A stretch of DNA of 64,000 bases from Nonomuraea cypriaca (GTDB lineage: Bacteria > Actinomycetota > Actinomycetes > Streptosporangiales > Streptosporangiaceae): positions 1 to 64,000 of the forward strand of contig NZ_JADOGI010000004.1 of assembly GCF_015645445.1 (NCBI RefSeq), written 5' to 3'. Positions within the stretch are counted from its first letter, which is position 1. Every line of letters begins with the position of its first letter. A program made the position numbers and the translations under genes. Shown here piece by piece: positions 16,658 to 25,103 of the stretch. Under the pieces are notes generated by a model. The model did no database searches. It was given only the letters and a program-made list of their open reading frames with translations, and was not told the origin of the DNA.

Positions 16658-19366
16658 TCAGTGGTTCCACGTTGAGGTGAACTCGTAGAAGCCTGATTCC
16701 ACCCGGCACACCAGCGCACTCCCGGTCACGGCGACGGGTGCCACAGCCCCCGGGGAAACCGGAGCCCCCGGTGGGGGCAGGGGTGTGCCGGACTCGTGGA
16801 CCGAGGAGGGGTCGGTGGCGGGGACGTGGATGGTGGCCTGGGCGCCGGGTGGGATGCGTACCGAGAGGGTGAGCGTGCCGTCGTTCAGCTCCCAGCGGCT
16901 GCTGAGCCGTCCGAGCGGTGTGTCGTACGCCGCCTCCGCCCAGGTCAGCGCCCCGCCGGGCAGCGGGCGGACGAGCGGGCGGCGGAAGCCGGCCGAGTCG
17001 TCCTCCTGGCCGAGGCCGGCGACGCCGCTGTAGAGCCACGCCCCGACGGAGCCCAGGGCGTAGTGGTTGAAGGAGTTCATCGCGACGGGGCCGAAGCCGG
17101 ACTCCTCCGTCCAGCCGTCCCAGCGCTCCCAGATGGTGGTCGCCCCTCGCTTGATCGAGTATCCCCAGGAGGGGTAGCGGTCGTCGTGCAGCAGCGAGTA
17201 CGCCAGCTCCTCATGCCCGTACGCCGACAGCACCGGCCCGAGCAGCCCCACCCCGGCGAAGCCGGTGGTCAGGCGGCGGCCCCGGCGTTCCAGGTCGGAC
17301 ACCAGGTGACCGACAGCGGCAGGGACGAGTTCGGTGGGCACCAGGCCGTGCGCGAGGGCCAGCAGGTATCCCGTCTGCGTGTCGCCGCTGACCCGGCCGT
17401 CCGGGGCCACGAACGCGACGGCGAACGCCTCGCCGATCCGCTCCCGCAGTGCCGCGTACCGTGCGTGGGTCTCGAGGTCGCCCAGCACGGCCGCGGACCT
17501 GGCGGTCAGCTCGGCGCTCAGGGCGAAGAAGGCGGTGGCGAGCACGTCGCGGGAGGTACGCACGCCCGCCTGCAGCCAGTCGCCGTAGTGGCTGCCGACC
17601 CGGTCGCGCCAGATGAGGGAGGGGTTGTGGCGTTCGACGTGGTCCACCCAGCGGCGCATGCTGGGCAGGCTGTCGCGCAGCACCCGCTCGTCGCCGTACA
17701 CGCGGTAGAGGTGCCACGGCACGATCGTGCAGGCGTCGCCCCAGCCGGGCGTGCCGTGCCGCTCGGTCATGACGTGCGGCACCACGTCCGGCACCGCGCC
17801 CTCGGCGGTCTGCGCGCAGCGCAGGTCGGCCAGCCAGCCGGTGAAGAACGCCGCCACATCCGCGTTGTAGCAGGCCGTGGGCAGGAACACCTGCGCGTCA
17901 GCCGTCCACCCGAGCCGCTCGTCACGCTGCGGGCAGTCGGTGGGCACGGAGACGAAGTTGCCGCGCTGGCTCCAGCGGACGTTGCTCACCAGCCGCCGCA
18001 CCATGTCGTCGGAGCAGGAGAACTCGCCCGCCACCGGCGTGTCGGAGTGCAGCACCCGCCCGGTCACCTCGATGTCCGCGTGCCCGGTGATCTCGGCGTA
18101 GCGGAAGCCGTGGACGGTGAAGCGCGGCTCGAACGTCTCCACCGCGCGCCCGGCGGCGACGTAGTGGTCGGTGGCCTCGGCGGAGCGGAGGTTGGCGGTG
18201 TAGAGGCCGCCGTCCTCGTCGAGCGCCTCGCCGTGCCGGATCGTGACGCGGGCGCCCGCGGGGGCGCCGCGGACGGTCAACCGGACCCGGCCGGCGAAGT
18301 TCTGGCCCAGGTCGACGATGGTACGCCCGTGATCAGCCCGTACGTCCACCGGCACCAGATCCTGCGTCACCCGTACGGGCTCGGCGGCGGACGGGACGAG
18401 CACGCCGTGATCGGTGTCCACGACGCGCGCGGCCGCCCAGGACGTGTCGTCGAAGCCGGGCAGGTCCCAGCCGGGCTGTTCGAGGCGGGCGTCGTACCAT
18501 TCGCCCATCAGCAGGTCGGCGTAGCGCAGCGGGCCCGTGCTCTCCCGCCACCGCTCGTCGGTGCCGATCACCGTGCGCGAGCCGTCCTCGTGCTCGGCCA
18601 CGATCTGGACCAGCAGCTGGGGGTGGCGCCCGTATCGCTGGGCCTGCTGCCGGCCGTCCCAGCCCAGGCTGCCGGACCACCAGCCGTCGGCCAGCACCGC
18701 CCCGACGCAGACCGGGCCGTCACCGATCAGCCCGGTGACGTCGTACACCTGGTAAGGGACGCGCCGCCGGTAGTCGGTCCACCCCGGGGTCAGCTCGCCG
18801 TCGCCGGCGCGGTGGCCGTTAACGCGCAGCTCGTACAGGCCGCGCGCGGTGCAGGCGACGCGCACGGCCGTCACCGGGCGGGACAGGTCGAGGACGCGTC
18901 GGAAGTACCGGGGCGCGGGCAGATACTTGGTACGGTCGCCGCGCGGCTCGCGGTCGTCGGTGGGCGGCTCGAACGGCGGCTCGGTCTCGGGGTCGTGGCC
19001 GATCCACGCCGCCCGCCACTCGTCCGGGTGCATCACTCCGGTGTCGAACCACGACTCCGCCGCTTCACCTGGCCGTACCTGCACCTGCCAGGTGTAGCGG
19101 GTGAACGAGGTCAGCGGCGCGCCCCCGTAGTCCGCGCTGGTGTCCTGACCGTCGACCCAGCCGCTGTCCCAGGCCAGGGCATCGCCCGAGCGCACCAGGA
19201 TCCGGTACGCGGCCTGCGCGTCGCCGCGCGTGTCCGAGGCCAGCCGCCAGCTCAGCCTGGGCATGCGTGTCGCGATCCCGAGCGGGGTGCCGCGGTGCTC
19301 GCAGCGCAGGTCGTACGGGCGCAGCGTGGTCGAGGCGGGCGCCGCCGCCAGGGTCCAGCCGGTCAT
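16658..19366 (-). CDS. Alpha-L-rhamnosidase, GH78 (second copy)
   Basis: Protein of 902 residues with N-terminal Fn3-like and rhamnosidase-N domains (LSWRLASDTRGDAQAAYRI; RRVPYQVYDVTGLI) followed by the (alpha/alpha)6 barrel. TDCPQRDERLGWTAD (near residue 475) contains the catalytic acid region, and TIWERWDGWTEESG (near 745) the general base Glu. A C-terminal Greek-key domain ends the protein. No signal peptide. ATG at 19366 overlaps the GH127-like stop (ATGA), so the two genes form an operon. It belongs to a different GH78 branch from the copy at 1837-4392, suggesting a different rhamnosyl linkage. Confidence 0.93.
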   Translation of the reverse strand: MTGWTLAAAPASTTLRPYDLRCEHRGTPLGIATRMPRLSWRLASDTRGDAQAAYRILVRSGDALAWDSGWVDGQDTSADYGGAPLTSFTRYTWQVQVRPGEAAESWFDTGVMHPDEWRAAWIGHDPETEPPFEPPTDDREPRGDRTKYLPAPRYFRRVLDLSRPVTAVRVACTARGLYELRVNGHRAGDGELTPGWTDYRRRVPYQVYDVTGLIGDGPVCVGAVLADGWWSGSLGWDGRQQAQRYGRHPQLLVQIVAEHEDGSRTVIGTDERWRESTGPLRYADLLMGEWYDARLEQPGWDLPGFDDTSWAAARVVDTDHGVLVPSAAEPVRVTQDLVPVDVRADHGRTIVDLGQNFAGRVRLTVRGAPAGARVTIRHGEALDEDGGLYTANLRSAEATDHYVAAGRAVETFEPRFTVHGFRYAEITGHADIEVTGRVLHSDTPVAGEFSCSDDMVRRLVSNVRWSQRGNFVSVPTDCPQRDERLGWTADAQVFLPTACYNADVAAFFTGWLADLRCAQTAEGAVPDVVPHVMTERHGTPGWGDACTIVPWHLYRVYGDERVLRDSLPSMRRWVDHVERHNPSLIWRDRVGSHYGDWLQAGVRTSRDVLATAFFALSAELTARSAAVLGDLETHARYAALRERIGEAFAVAFVAPDGRVSGDTQTGYLLALAHGLVPTELVPAAVGHLVSDLERRGRRLTTGFAGVGLLGPVLSAYGHEELAYSLLHDDRYPSWGYSIKRGATTIWERWDGWTEESGFGPVAMNSFNHYALGSVGAWLYSGVAGLGQEDDSAGFRRPLVRPLPGGALTWAEAAYDTPLGRLSSRWELNDGTLTLSVRIPPGAQATIHVPATDPSSVHESGTPLPPPGAPVSPGAVAPVAVTGSALVCRVESGFYEFTSTWNH

Positions 19367-21072
19367 GACCAGGTCCATTCCGTCGCGGGCCGCGTGAGTG
19401 CGTAGTCGCGCGTGGGCGCGCTCGGATGGACCTTGCGGCCGCTGTACATCGGCCGGGCGGTTCCCTCCGGGCTGATGCCGATGACGTCGTCGCCGCGCCA
19501 CCGCACGCGGTACTCCCGGCCGGCCGCGACCTCGGTGCTCGCCGTCTCCGGCACGGGGAACGTGACCGTGACCCGCTCGCCGCGTCGCGGCGCGGGGATG
19601 GCCAGGTAGCCGTCCGGCGCCCACGCCCCCGTCTGGGTCCCGTCGAATCCGCCTTCTTCGCGATGTACGCGGACCTTGGCGTACCCGGCCCAGCTCGGCA
19701 CGCGTACGCGCAGTTCGCGCAGGTCCTCGTGGACGTCCAGGTCGACGCGGCCCTCGTGGGGCAGGTGGCTGAGCACGGTCACCCGGCGGGTGGCGCGGGT
19801 GAGGAGCAGGTTGACGCGGGCGGTGTCCCGGTCGGCGGTGACGATCGAGTTCCAGCCCCAGAACAGGCCGCGTACGCCCGAGCCGACGCAGCACGCCTGC
19901 ACGTCTGCGGTGTGCCCGCGGCCCAGCTCCACGTCGCAGACGAAGTCGTTGGGCGCGCCGTAGCCGGCGAAGGCACCGCGTACCCGCTCGCCGACCCCTA
20001 CGTGGGTGACCCAGCCGGGCTCGTCGCCCGAGGTGTCGGGCGCGGACTCGACCCAGCTCAGGTCGAGTAGTTGCGACTCGACGAGGTGGTTGCGCAGGAA
20101 CCGCTCGACCACCTCCCAGTAGCCGGTGTGCCCGGAGCGGGCCAGCGTGGTGCCGGTGCCGATCAGGTCGACGAGGGAGCAGCACTCGTGCTCGTACCGC
20201 TGGTCGGCCAGGTCGCCGGGGGTCCAGCCGAACGCGGTGGCCTGGGTGAGCGCCCAGTCGTAGCAGCGGCGGACGTACGCGGTCAGCTCGTGGTCGCCGG
20301 TGTGACGGGCGTACCTGGCGAGCCCTTCCAGGGTGCCGAGACGGGTGTGGAAGTGGCCGCTGCGGTACGCGCGCGCCGGGTTGAAGCTGCCGTCCTCGTT
20401 GAACACCCCGCTCTTGTGCCTGATCAGCCGGGCGAACCAGCCGCACAGCTCCAGCGCGTCCTCGTTCCCCGTGGCCTGGTGGTAGCGCAGCAGCGGCATG
20501 ATCAACCGGCCGCTGAACGAGGCCGGGTCGGGTGCCAGGCGCAGCGCGATGGCGTTCGGTGACGGCCAGCCGCCGGGGGTGTGCTCGGAGGCGGGGTAGA
20601 ACCAGACGTCCCGCTCCTTGATCGCGATCCGCTTGAGCGCCGCGACGTGCCGGTCGGCCAGGCGCTTGGCCTCGGGGTCGCCGTCCGACAGGTACGAGGT
20701 GGTGAGCGACAGGATGACGGCGCGCTGGTCGATGAGGTTCGCGTTGGGGGCCCAGCCGGCCTCCGGGCGTGCCCGCCGGTAGCTCAGCCCGTCCGGCCCG
20801 AAGAAGCCGGCCAGCCGTCGCCTGAACCCCTCCTCGACCTCCCGCCAGGTATCGTTGCCGGTCATATGCCTGGCGAGCAGGCAGGCGTCGAGCAGGCGGC
20901 CGTGACTGGAGCCGTAGTCCCAGTCGCCGTGCCGCAGCGCCGCCGGGCGGGCCAGAAGGTCGGCGCTGAAGTACGGAATGCCGTCCATGTCGTGGTCAGG
21001 CAGTCCGGCCACCGCGTTCATCGCCAGCTCGGCCCGTTCTTCGAGCAACACCGTGTCGGGGATCTCGGGCAT
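19363..21072 (-). CDS. Divergent GH127-like (DUF1680-type) protein
   Basis: Protein of 569 residues with an (alpha/alpha)6-barrel pattern and a C-terminal beta-domain (VRVPSWAGYAKVRV; YLAIPAPRRGERVTVTFPV). HECC near residue 296 and ACCVGSG near 392 reproduce the Glu-x-Cys ... Cys-Cys zinc-thiolate arrangement of GH127/GH146 beta-L-arabinofuranosidases, although the rest is divergent. ATG at 21072 follows GAAGGG at 6 bp spacing. No signal peptide. It faces a canonical GH127 gene across a short divergent promoter. Known GH127-related activities include beta-L-arabinofuranosidase and aceric-acid hydrolase; which applies here is unknown. Confidence 0.8.
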   Translation of the reverse strand: MPEIPDTVLLEERAELAMNAVAGLPDHDMDGIPYFSADLLARPAALRHGDWDYGSSHGRLLDACLLARHMTGNDTWREVEEGFRRRLAGFFGPDGLSYRRARPEAGWAPNANLIDQRAVILSLTTSYLSDGDPEAKRLADRHVAALKRIAIKERDVWFYPASEHTPGGWPSPNAIALRLAPDPASFSGRLIMPLLRYHQATGNEDALELCGWFARLIRHKSGVFNEDGSFNPARAYRSGHFHTRLGTLEGLARYARHTGDHELTAYVRRCYDWALTQATAFGWTPGDLADQRYEHECCSLVDLIGTGTTLARSGHTGYWEVVERFLRNHLVESQLLDLSWVESAPDTSGDEPGWVTHVGVGERVRGAFAGYGAPNDFVCDVELGRGHTADVQACCVGSGVRGLFWGWNSIVTADRDTARVNLLLTRATRRVTVLSHLPHEGRVDLDVHEDLRELRVRVPSWAGYAKVRVHREEGGFDGTQTGAWAPDGYLAIPAPRRGERVTVTFPVPETASTEVAAGREYRVRWRGDDVIGISPEGTARPMYSGRKVHPSAPTRDYALTRPATEWTWS

Positions 21073-21089
21073 GGGCATCCCTTCGGGAG

Positions 21090-21103
21090 AACATAAATAT
21101 TCA
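21090..21103. promoter_or_regulatory. TATTCA-type element, copy 2
   Basis: AACATAAATATTCA has a full right half-site of the locus element TGAATA-N2-TATTCA (9 of 12 positions). It lies 17 bp upstream of the GH127-like gene. Confidence 0.35.
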
Positions 21104-21153
21104 GGTGCGCATAGATCACCATCTGTCGCGATTGCCCGTTCCGTCAAGACGTA

Positions 21154-21167
21154 GACATATATATTCG
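21154..21167. promoter_or_regulatory. TATTCA-type element, copy 3 (weak)
   Basis: GACATATATATTCG matches 8 of 12 positions of the locus element and lies within a partial palindrome with AGAC/GTCT arms (153-156 and 167-170 of this kilobase). It is about 40 bp upstream of the plus-strand GH127 start. Confidence 0.3.
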
Positions 21168-21207
21168 TCTCTTGTTGGATATGTGAGCGTGAGGGAGGAT
21201 GGCAGCC

Positions 21208-23169
21208 ATGAGTGACGAGCGGTACTTCTCGGTGGTGGAGCCGCGCCCGGACGCCGCGGTGGCCCTGCGCCCCGTGACTCAGGGGCGCGTGCGGGGCGGC
21301 TTCTGGGGCGCGCGGCAGCGCGTCAACCGCGAGGTCACGATCCCGCTGGGCGGTGAGCGCGTGGGCGGCTCCGGCGCGTTCGACAACCTCCGGCTGGCCG
21401 GCCGCGGCGCCGGCGGGGGGCATGAGCACAGGGGCAAGGTCTTCGCCGACTCCGACGTCTACAAGTGGCTGGAGGCGCTGGCCTGGGAGCGTGGCCGGGC
21501 CGGCGGGGACGACCTCGCCAGGTCGTACGAGGAGGCGTCGGAGCTGGTCGCGGCCGCGCAGTGCGACGACGGCTACCTGCACACGCACACGCAGCTCACC
21601 GGCCGGGCGCGCTACTCCGACCTGGCCTCCAGCCACGAGCTCTACTGCGCGGGCCATCTCATGCAGGCCGCCGTCGCCGGCCGCCGCGCCACCGGGGACG
21701 ACACGCTGCTGCGGGTCGCGGCCCGGTTCGCCGACCACCTGGTCAAGGATCTGCCGCCGGACGCGCTCGACGGGCACCCCGAGGTCGAGCTGGGCCTGGC
21801 GGAGCTGTACCGGGAGACCGGCGTCCGCTCCTACCTGGACCTGGCCGCCCGCATGGTCGCCACCCGCGGCCGGTCGCTCATCCAGCTCAAGGGCCACCAC
21901 GGGCCCGGCTACCGCCAGGACGCGGTGCCGGTGCGCGAGGCCACCACGGTGGAGGGGCACGCGGTGCGCGCCATGTACCTGGCCGCGGGCGCGACCGACG
22001 TCGCGGCCGAGACGCCGGACCCGGAGCTGCTGGCCGCCCTTGAACGGCAGTGGCGCGACATGGTTGCCACCAAGACGTACCTCACCGGCGGTCTCGGCTC
22101 GAACTGGTACGGCGAGGCGTTCGGCGGCCACCTCGAACTGGCCCCCGACACCGCGTACTGCGAGACGTGCGCGGCCATCGGCAGCGTCCAGTGGTCCTGG
22201 CGGATGCTCCTGGCCACCGGCGCCGCAGAATACGCGGACCTCATGGAACGCACCCTCCACAACGCCGTCCTGCCCGGCGTCTCCCTCGGCGGCGACCGCT
22301 TCTTCTACGTCAACGCGCTGCGCGTACGCGCCGGCGCCGACCCCGACGACCTGCGCTCACCCGCCCGAGGCCGCCAGGACTGGTACGGCACCGCCTGCTG
22401 CCCGCCCAACGTGATGCGCCTGCTCTCCTCCCTCGACCACTACCTCGCCACCCAGGACACCGACGGCGTCCAACTCCACCTGTACGCGCCCGGCACGATC
22501 AGGGCGGGCTCCGTGCTGCTTGAGGTGGAGACCGACTACCCGTGGAGCGGCCGCATCGAGATCGTGGTGCGGGAGACCCCCGACCGCGCGTGGACCCTCT
22601 CGGCCCGCATTCCCGCCTGGGCGGACACCGCCGAAGTGTCCTTGGCCGGCGCGGCGCTGTCGTCCGGGGTAGGCGCGGCGGGGTCGTCCGGGGCGGGCGC
22701 CGCGGGGGTGGGCGACCGGCCCGTGGAGCCGGGCTATCACCGCATCCGGCGGACGTGGCGGCCCGGGGACCGGGTGGTCCTGGACCTCGGGATCCGCCCC
22801 CGCCTGACCGCCGCCGTACCCCGGCTGGACGTCGCCCGCGGTCAGGTGGCGGTCGAGCGCGGCCCGCTGGTCTACTGCCTGGAGCAGGCCGACCACCCCG
22901 GGGCCGTGATCGACGACCTGTGCGTCGCGGGCGCGGACCTCCGCGACGGGGCACCTATCACCGGCCTGCCCGCCGAGGTGGTGCCGGTCCTCGCGCGCGG
23001 CCGGGTCCACGTGCACGGAGAGGACGACGGCGGCTTCCCCTACCGCTCCGCCGCCCCCAGGGAACCCGAGCACGCGGGCCCGGCCGACCTCACCTTCGTC
23101 CCGTACTACGCCTGGGCCAACCGCGGCCCCGGCGCGATGACCGTCTGGGCGCCGATGCACGAGGAATGA
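21208..23169 (+). CDS. Beta-L-arabinofuranosidase, GH127
   Basis: Protein of 653 residues, a canonical DUF1680/GH127 enzyme. YLTGGLGSNWYGEAFG, AYCETCA (about residue 317) and ACCPPNVMRLL (about 396) carry the Glu and three Cys that hold the catalytic zinc-thiolate centre, one Cys being the nucleophile. A C-terminal double beta-domain follows. The start is ATG 21208, 9 bp after GAGGGAGG; the upstream ATG at 21199 has no spacing to that site. A Gly/Ala/Ser insertion with a short repeat (about residues 487-503) sits in a loop of the beta-domain. No signal peptide. It releases L-arabinose from beta-linked arabinofuranosyl units. Confidence 0.92.
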   Translation: MSDERYFSVVEPRPDAAVALRPVTQGRVRGGFWGARQRVNREVTIPLGGERVGGSGAFDNLRLAGRGAGGGHEHRGKVFADSDVYKWLEALAWERGRAGGDDLARSYEEASELVAAAQCDDGYLHTHTQLTGRARYSDLASSHELYCAGHLMQAAVAGRRATGDDTLLRVAARFADHLVKDLPPDALDGHPEVELGLAELYRETGVRSYLDLAARMVATRGRSLIQLKGHHGPGYRQDAVPVREATTVEGHAVRAMYLAAGATDVAAETPDPELLAALERQWRDMVATKTYLTGGLGSNWYGEAFGGHLELAPDTAYCETCAAIGSVQWSWRMLLATGAAEYADLMERTLHNAVLPGVSLGGDRFFYVNALRVRAGADPDDLRSPARGRQDWYGTACCPPNVMRLLSSLDHYLATQDTDGVQLHLYAPGTIRAGSVLLEVETDYPWSGRIEIVVRETPDRAWTLSARIPAWADTAEVSLAGAALSSGVGAAGSSGAGAAGVGDRPVEPGYHRIRRTWRPGDRVVLDLGIRPRLTAAVPRLDVARGQVAVERGPLVYCLEQADHPGAVIDDLCVAGADLRDGAPITGLPAEVVPVLARGRVHVHGEDDGGFPYRSAAPREPEHAGPADLTFVPYYAWANRGPGAMTVWAPMHEE

Positions 23170-23206
23170 TCCCCCGGGGGCCGCGGGGGCAGGCGACGTC
23201 AGGGGC

Positions 23207-23638
23207 CTATGACGCTGGAAGTTCTCGCACGAGCCTGGAAGTCCAGGGGCACCAGACGTAGCCGGGCAGGAACGCCCCGTCGGCCTCGTCCAGGTGATCC
23301 TCGACGTAGGGGATGGTCGCGTCGCAGACCTCGATCGCCATGTCGAAGAAGTCGATCGTCTCAGATCGCAGGTGGTAGCTCCAGGTGACGTTGTAGGGAG
23401 CGGGGCGCGGGGTGATGCGTCCGACGACGTGTGGCCTGTCCGTGGTGGCGCCGCTGAGCAGGTCGCGGGCATGCTGGATCTTGGCGGGGTCGGTGAGTTG
23501 GACGACGAACCGTGACCTGGTGATGTCGGTGACCTCGAAGTAGGCCGGGGCTGCCGCCTGGGCGGGCGCAGGGGCGGCGGAGCCGAGCGTCGCGATGGCG
23601 GCGAGAGCCGTGACGATCTTAGTCAGGATGCCGTGCAT
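23207..23638 (-). CDS. Small secreted BP74-domain protein
   Basis: Protein of 143 residues with an N-terminal signal peptide ([25 protein letters not shown]). The mature part ([65 protein letters not shown]) matches small actinomycete proteins related to the N-terminal domain of Dictyostelium calmodulin-binding protein BP74. Two Cys residues could form a disulphide. Molecular role unknown. It converges with the GH127 gene and has its own promoter region with a perfect 12-bp inverted repeat. It is probably unrelated to pectin use. Confidence 0.8.
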   Translation of the reverse strand: MHGILTKIVTALAAIATLGSAAPAPAQAAAPAYFEVTDITRSRFVVQLTDPAKIQHARDLLSGATTDRPHVVGRITPRPAPYNVTWSYHLRSETIDFFDMAIEVCDATIPYVEDHLDEADGAFLPGYVWCPWTSRLVRELPAS

Positions 23639-23653
23639 GGAGACCTTTCACTA

Positions 23654-23700
23654 CGTGTGATTACTGTGAGTTACTTCTGCATGCGTTAAGTAATCACACG
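23654..23700. promoter_or_regulatory. Perfect 12-bp inverted repeat upstream of the BP74-domain gene
   Basis: CGTGTGATTACT (23654-23665) and AGTAATCACACG (23689-23700) are exact inverted copies separated by 23 bp. The spacer holds a further related half-site (GTGAGTTACTT). The region is AT-rich and just upstream of the ATG at 23638, so it is likely a regulator-binding site. I see no known family consensus. Confidence 0.65.
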
Positions 23701-23765
23701 AAGGTTAGAGCGGCCCCTGACGTCACGGTGATAACACTGTCACCGCATGCACAGGGTGCCGGCCG

Positions 23766-25103
23766 TCACACGTCGCCGGTGAGCTCGACCGGCCTCCCGG
23801 CGACCGCGACGCCGGTGACCGAGAGGCCGACGACGTCGCTCGCTACGTTCGCGCGCTCGACGTGCGCGAACGTGCTGTCCCTGACCGTGATCGCCCGTAG
23901 GGGCTGCTCGGGATAGCCCCGCAGCAGGTACGCGCTGCGCGTCCGGTCACTGCGTACCCCCGCCACGTTGACGTTGCTGATGACCGGCGGGTCGTCGCCG
24001 TTGTGGCCGTCGCCGTGGTAGAGGTCGATCGAGACGGCCTCCTTGGTCAGCTCGCTGATCTCCACGTCCCGGACGAAGACGTTCTCCACGAAGCCGCCGC
24101 GTACCGAGTTCGTCTTGATGTAGAGCCCGAAGTACAGGCCGGGGCCGCCCCAGCGGCAGCGGCGGACGAAGATGTTGCGGATCCCGCCGGTCGTGTCCGT
24201 GCCGATGGCGACCGAGCCGTACCGGTAGCGCATGTCGCAGTCCTCGATCAGCACGTCCTCGCACGGCACCCCCACCCGCCGCCCGTCCGGCCCGCGACCG
24301 GCTTTGATGGCGATGCAGTCGTCGCCGACGTCGAACACGCAGCCCGAGATCACCACCGAGCGGCACGACTCCGGGTCGCAGCCGTCGTTGTTGGGCCCGC
24401 GCGAGTGGATGGACACGTTCCTGACCAGGACGTTCTCGCAACGCACCGGGTGGATCTCCCACATGGGGGAGCGGACGATCCGGACACCCTCGATGAGCAC
24501 GTCGCGGCACAGGTACGGCTGGATCATGTTCGGCCGCAGGTGGTGACCGGCGCCGAACACCCGCTGCTCGACCGGCACGTCCGCCGCGGCCATCCGCTGC
24601 AACGAGGCCCAGTCCTCCGCCTCGTGCGGCATGCCCGGCTCCCAGCCGAACGCCGGCGTGCCCACCCACCACCACCAGTGCTCGGGACCCGCGCCGCCGT
24701 CCAGCGTCCCCGCGCCGGTGATCGCGATGTTCCGCTGGCCGTGGGCGTAGATGAAGGGGGAGTAGTTGTAGCACTCGATGGCGGAGAAGCGGGTGAAGAC
24801 GGCGGGGAGGTAGTCGGCGGGGTCGGTGCTGAACAGGATCGTCGCGCCGGCCTCCACGTGCAGGTCGACGTTGCTGAGCAGGTGGACGGCCCCGGTGAGG
24901 TACGTGCCCGGCGGCACCCGTACGTGGCCGCCGCCCGCCTCGTGGCACGCCTCGATCGCCGCCCGGAACGCCTCCGTCCACTTCTCCGTCGTGCTCTCAG
25001 GCGGCCCGAAGCCGGTGACGTCGAACCACCGGTCGGGGAACTTCGGCGGACGCACCCGATCCCGGATCTCGTCCGCGTACCGCCAGGCCGCTGCCTCGTT
25101 CAT
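23766..25103 (-). CDS. Polygalacturonase-type glycoside hydrolase, GH28
   Basis: Protein of 445 residues with no signal peptide, a right-handed beta-helix with GH28 motifs. HSRGPNNDGCDPES (about residue 238) and VGDDCIAIKAGR (about 258) supply the catalytic Asp cluster, and YGSVAIGT and YIKTNSVRGG the later active-site segments. The NND variant and PESC context resemble bacterial exo-acting or rhamnogalacturonan-specific GH28. ATG at 25103 overlaps the previous stop (ATGA); it is the last gene of the 13-gene operon. Being cytoplasmic, it probably digests imported oligogalacturonides or rhamnogalacturonan oligomers. Confidence 0.9.
   Translation of the reverse strand: MNEAAAWRYADEIRDRVRPPKFPDRWFDVTGFGPPESTTEKWTEAFRAAIEACHEAGGGHVRVPPGTYLTGAVHLLSNVDLHVEAGATILFSTDPADYLPAVFTRFSAIECYNYSPFIYAHGQRNIAITGAGTLDGGAGPEHWWWWVGTPAFGWEPGMPHEAEDWASLQRMAAADVPVEQRVFGAGHHLRPNMIQPYLCRDVLIEGVRIVRSPMWEIHPVRCENVLVRNVSIHSRGPNNDGCDPESCRSVVISGCVFDVGDDCIAIKAGRGPDGRRVGVPCEDVLIEDCDMRYRYGSVAIGTDTTGGIRNIFVRRCRWGGPGLYFGLYIKTNSVRGGFVENVFVRDVEISELTKEAVSIDLYHGDGHNGDDPPVISNVNVAGVRSDRTRSAYLLRGYPEQPLRAITVRDSTFAHVERANVASDVVGLSVTGVAVAGRPVELTGDV

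Noticed and set aside
23171-23189. CCCCCGGGGG hairpin after the GH127 gene as a terminator
   Set aside because: Only a 6-bp stem with no U tract; in DNA of this composition such runs arise by chance.
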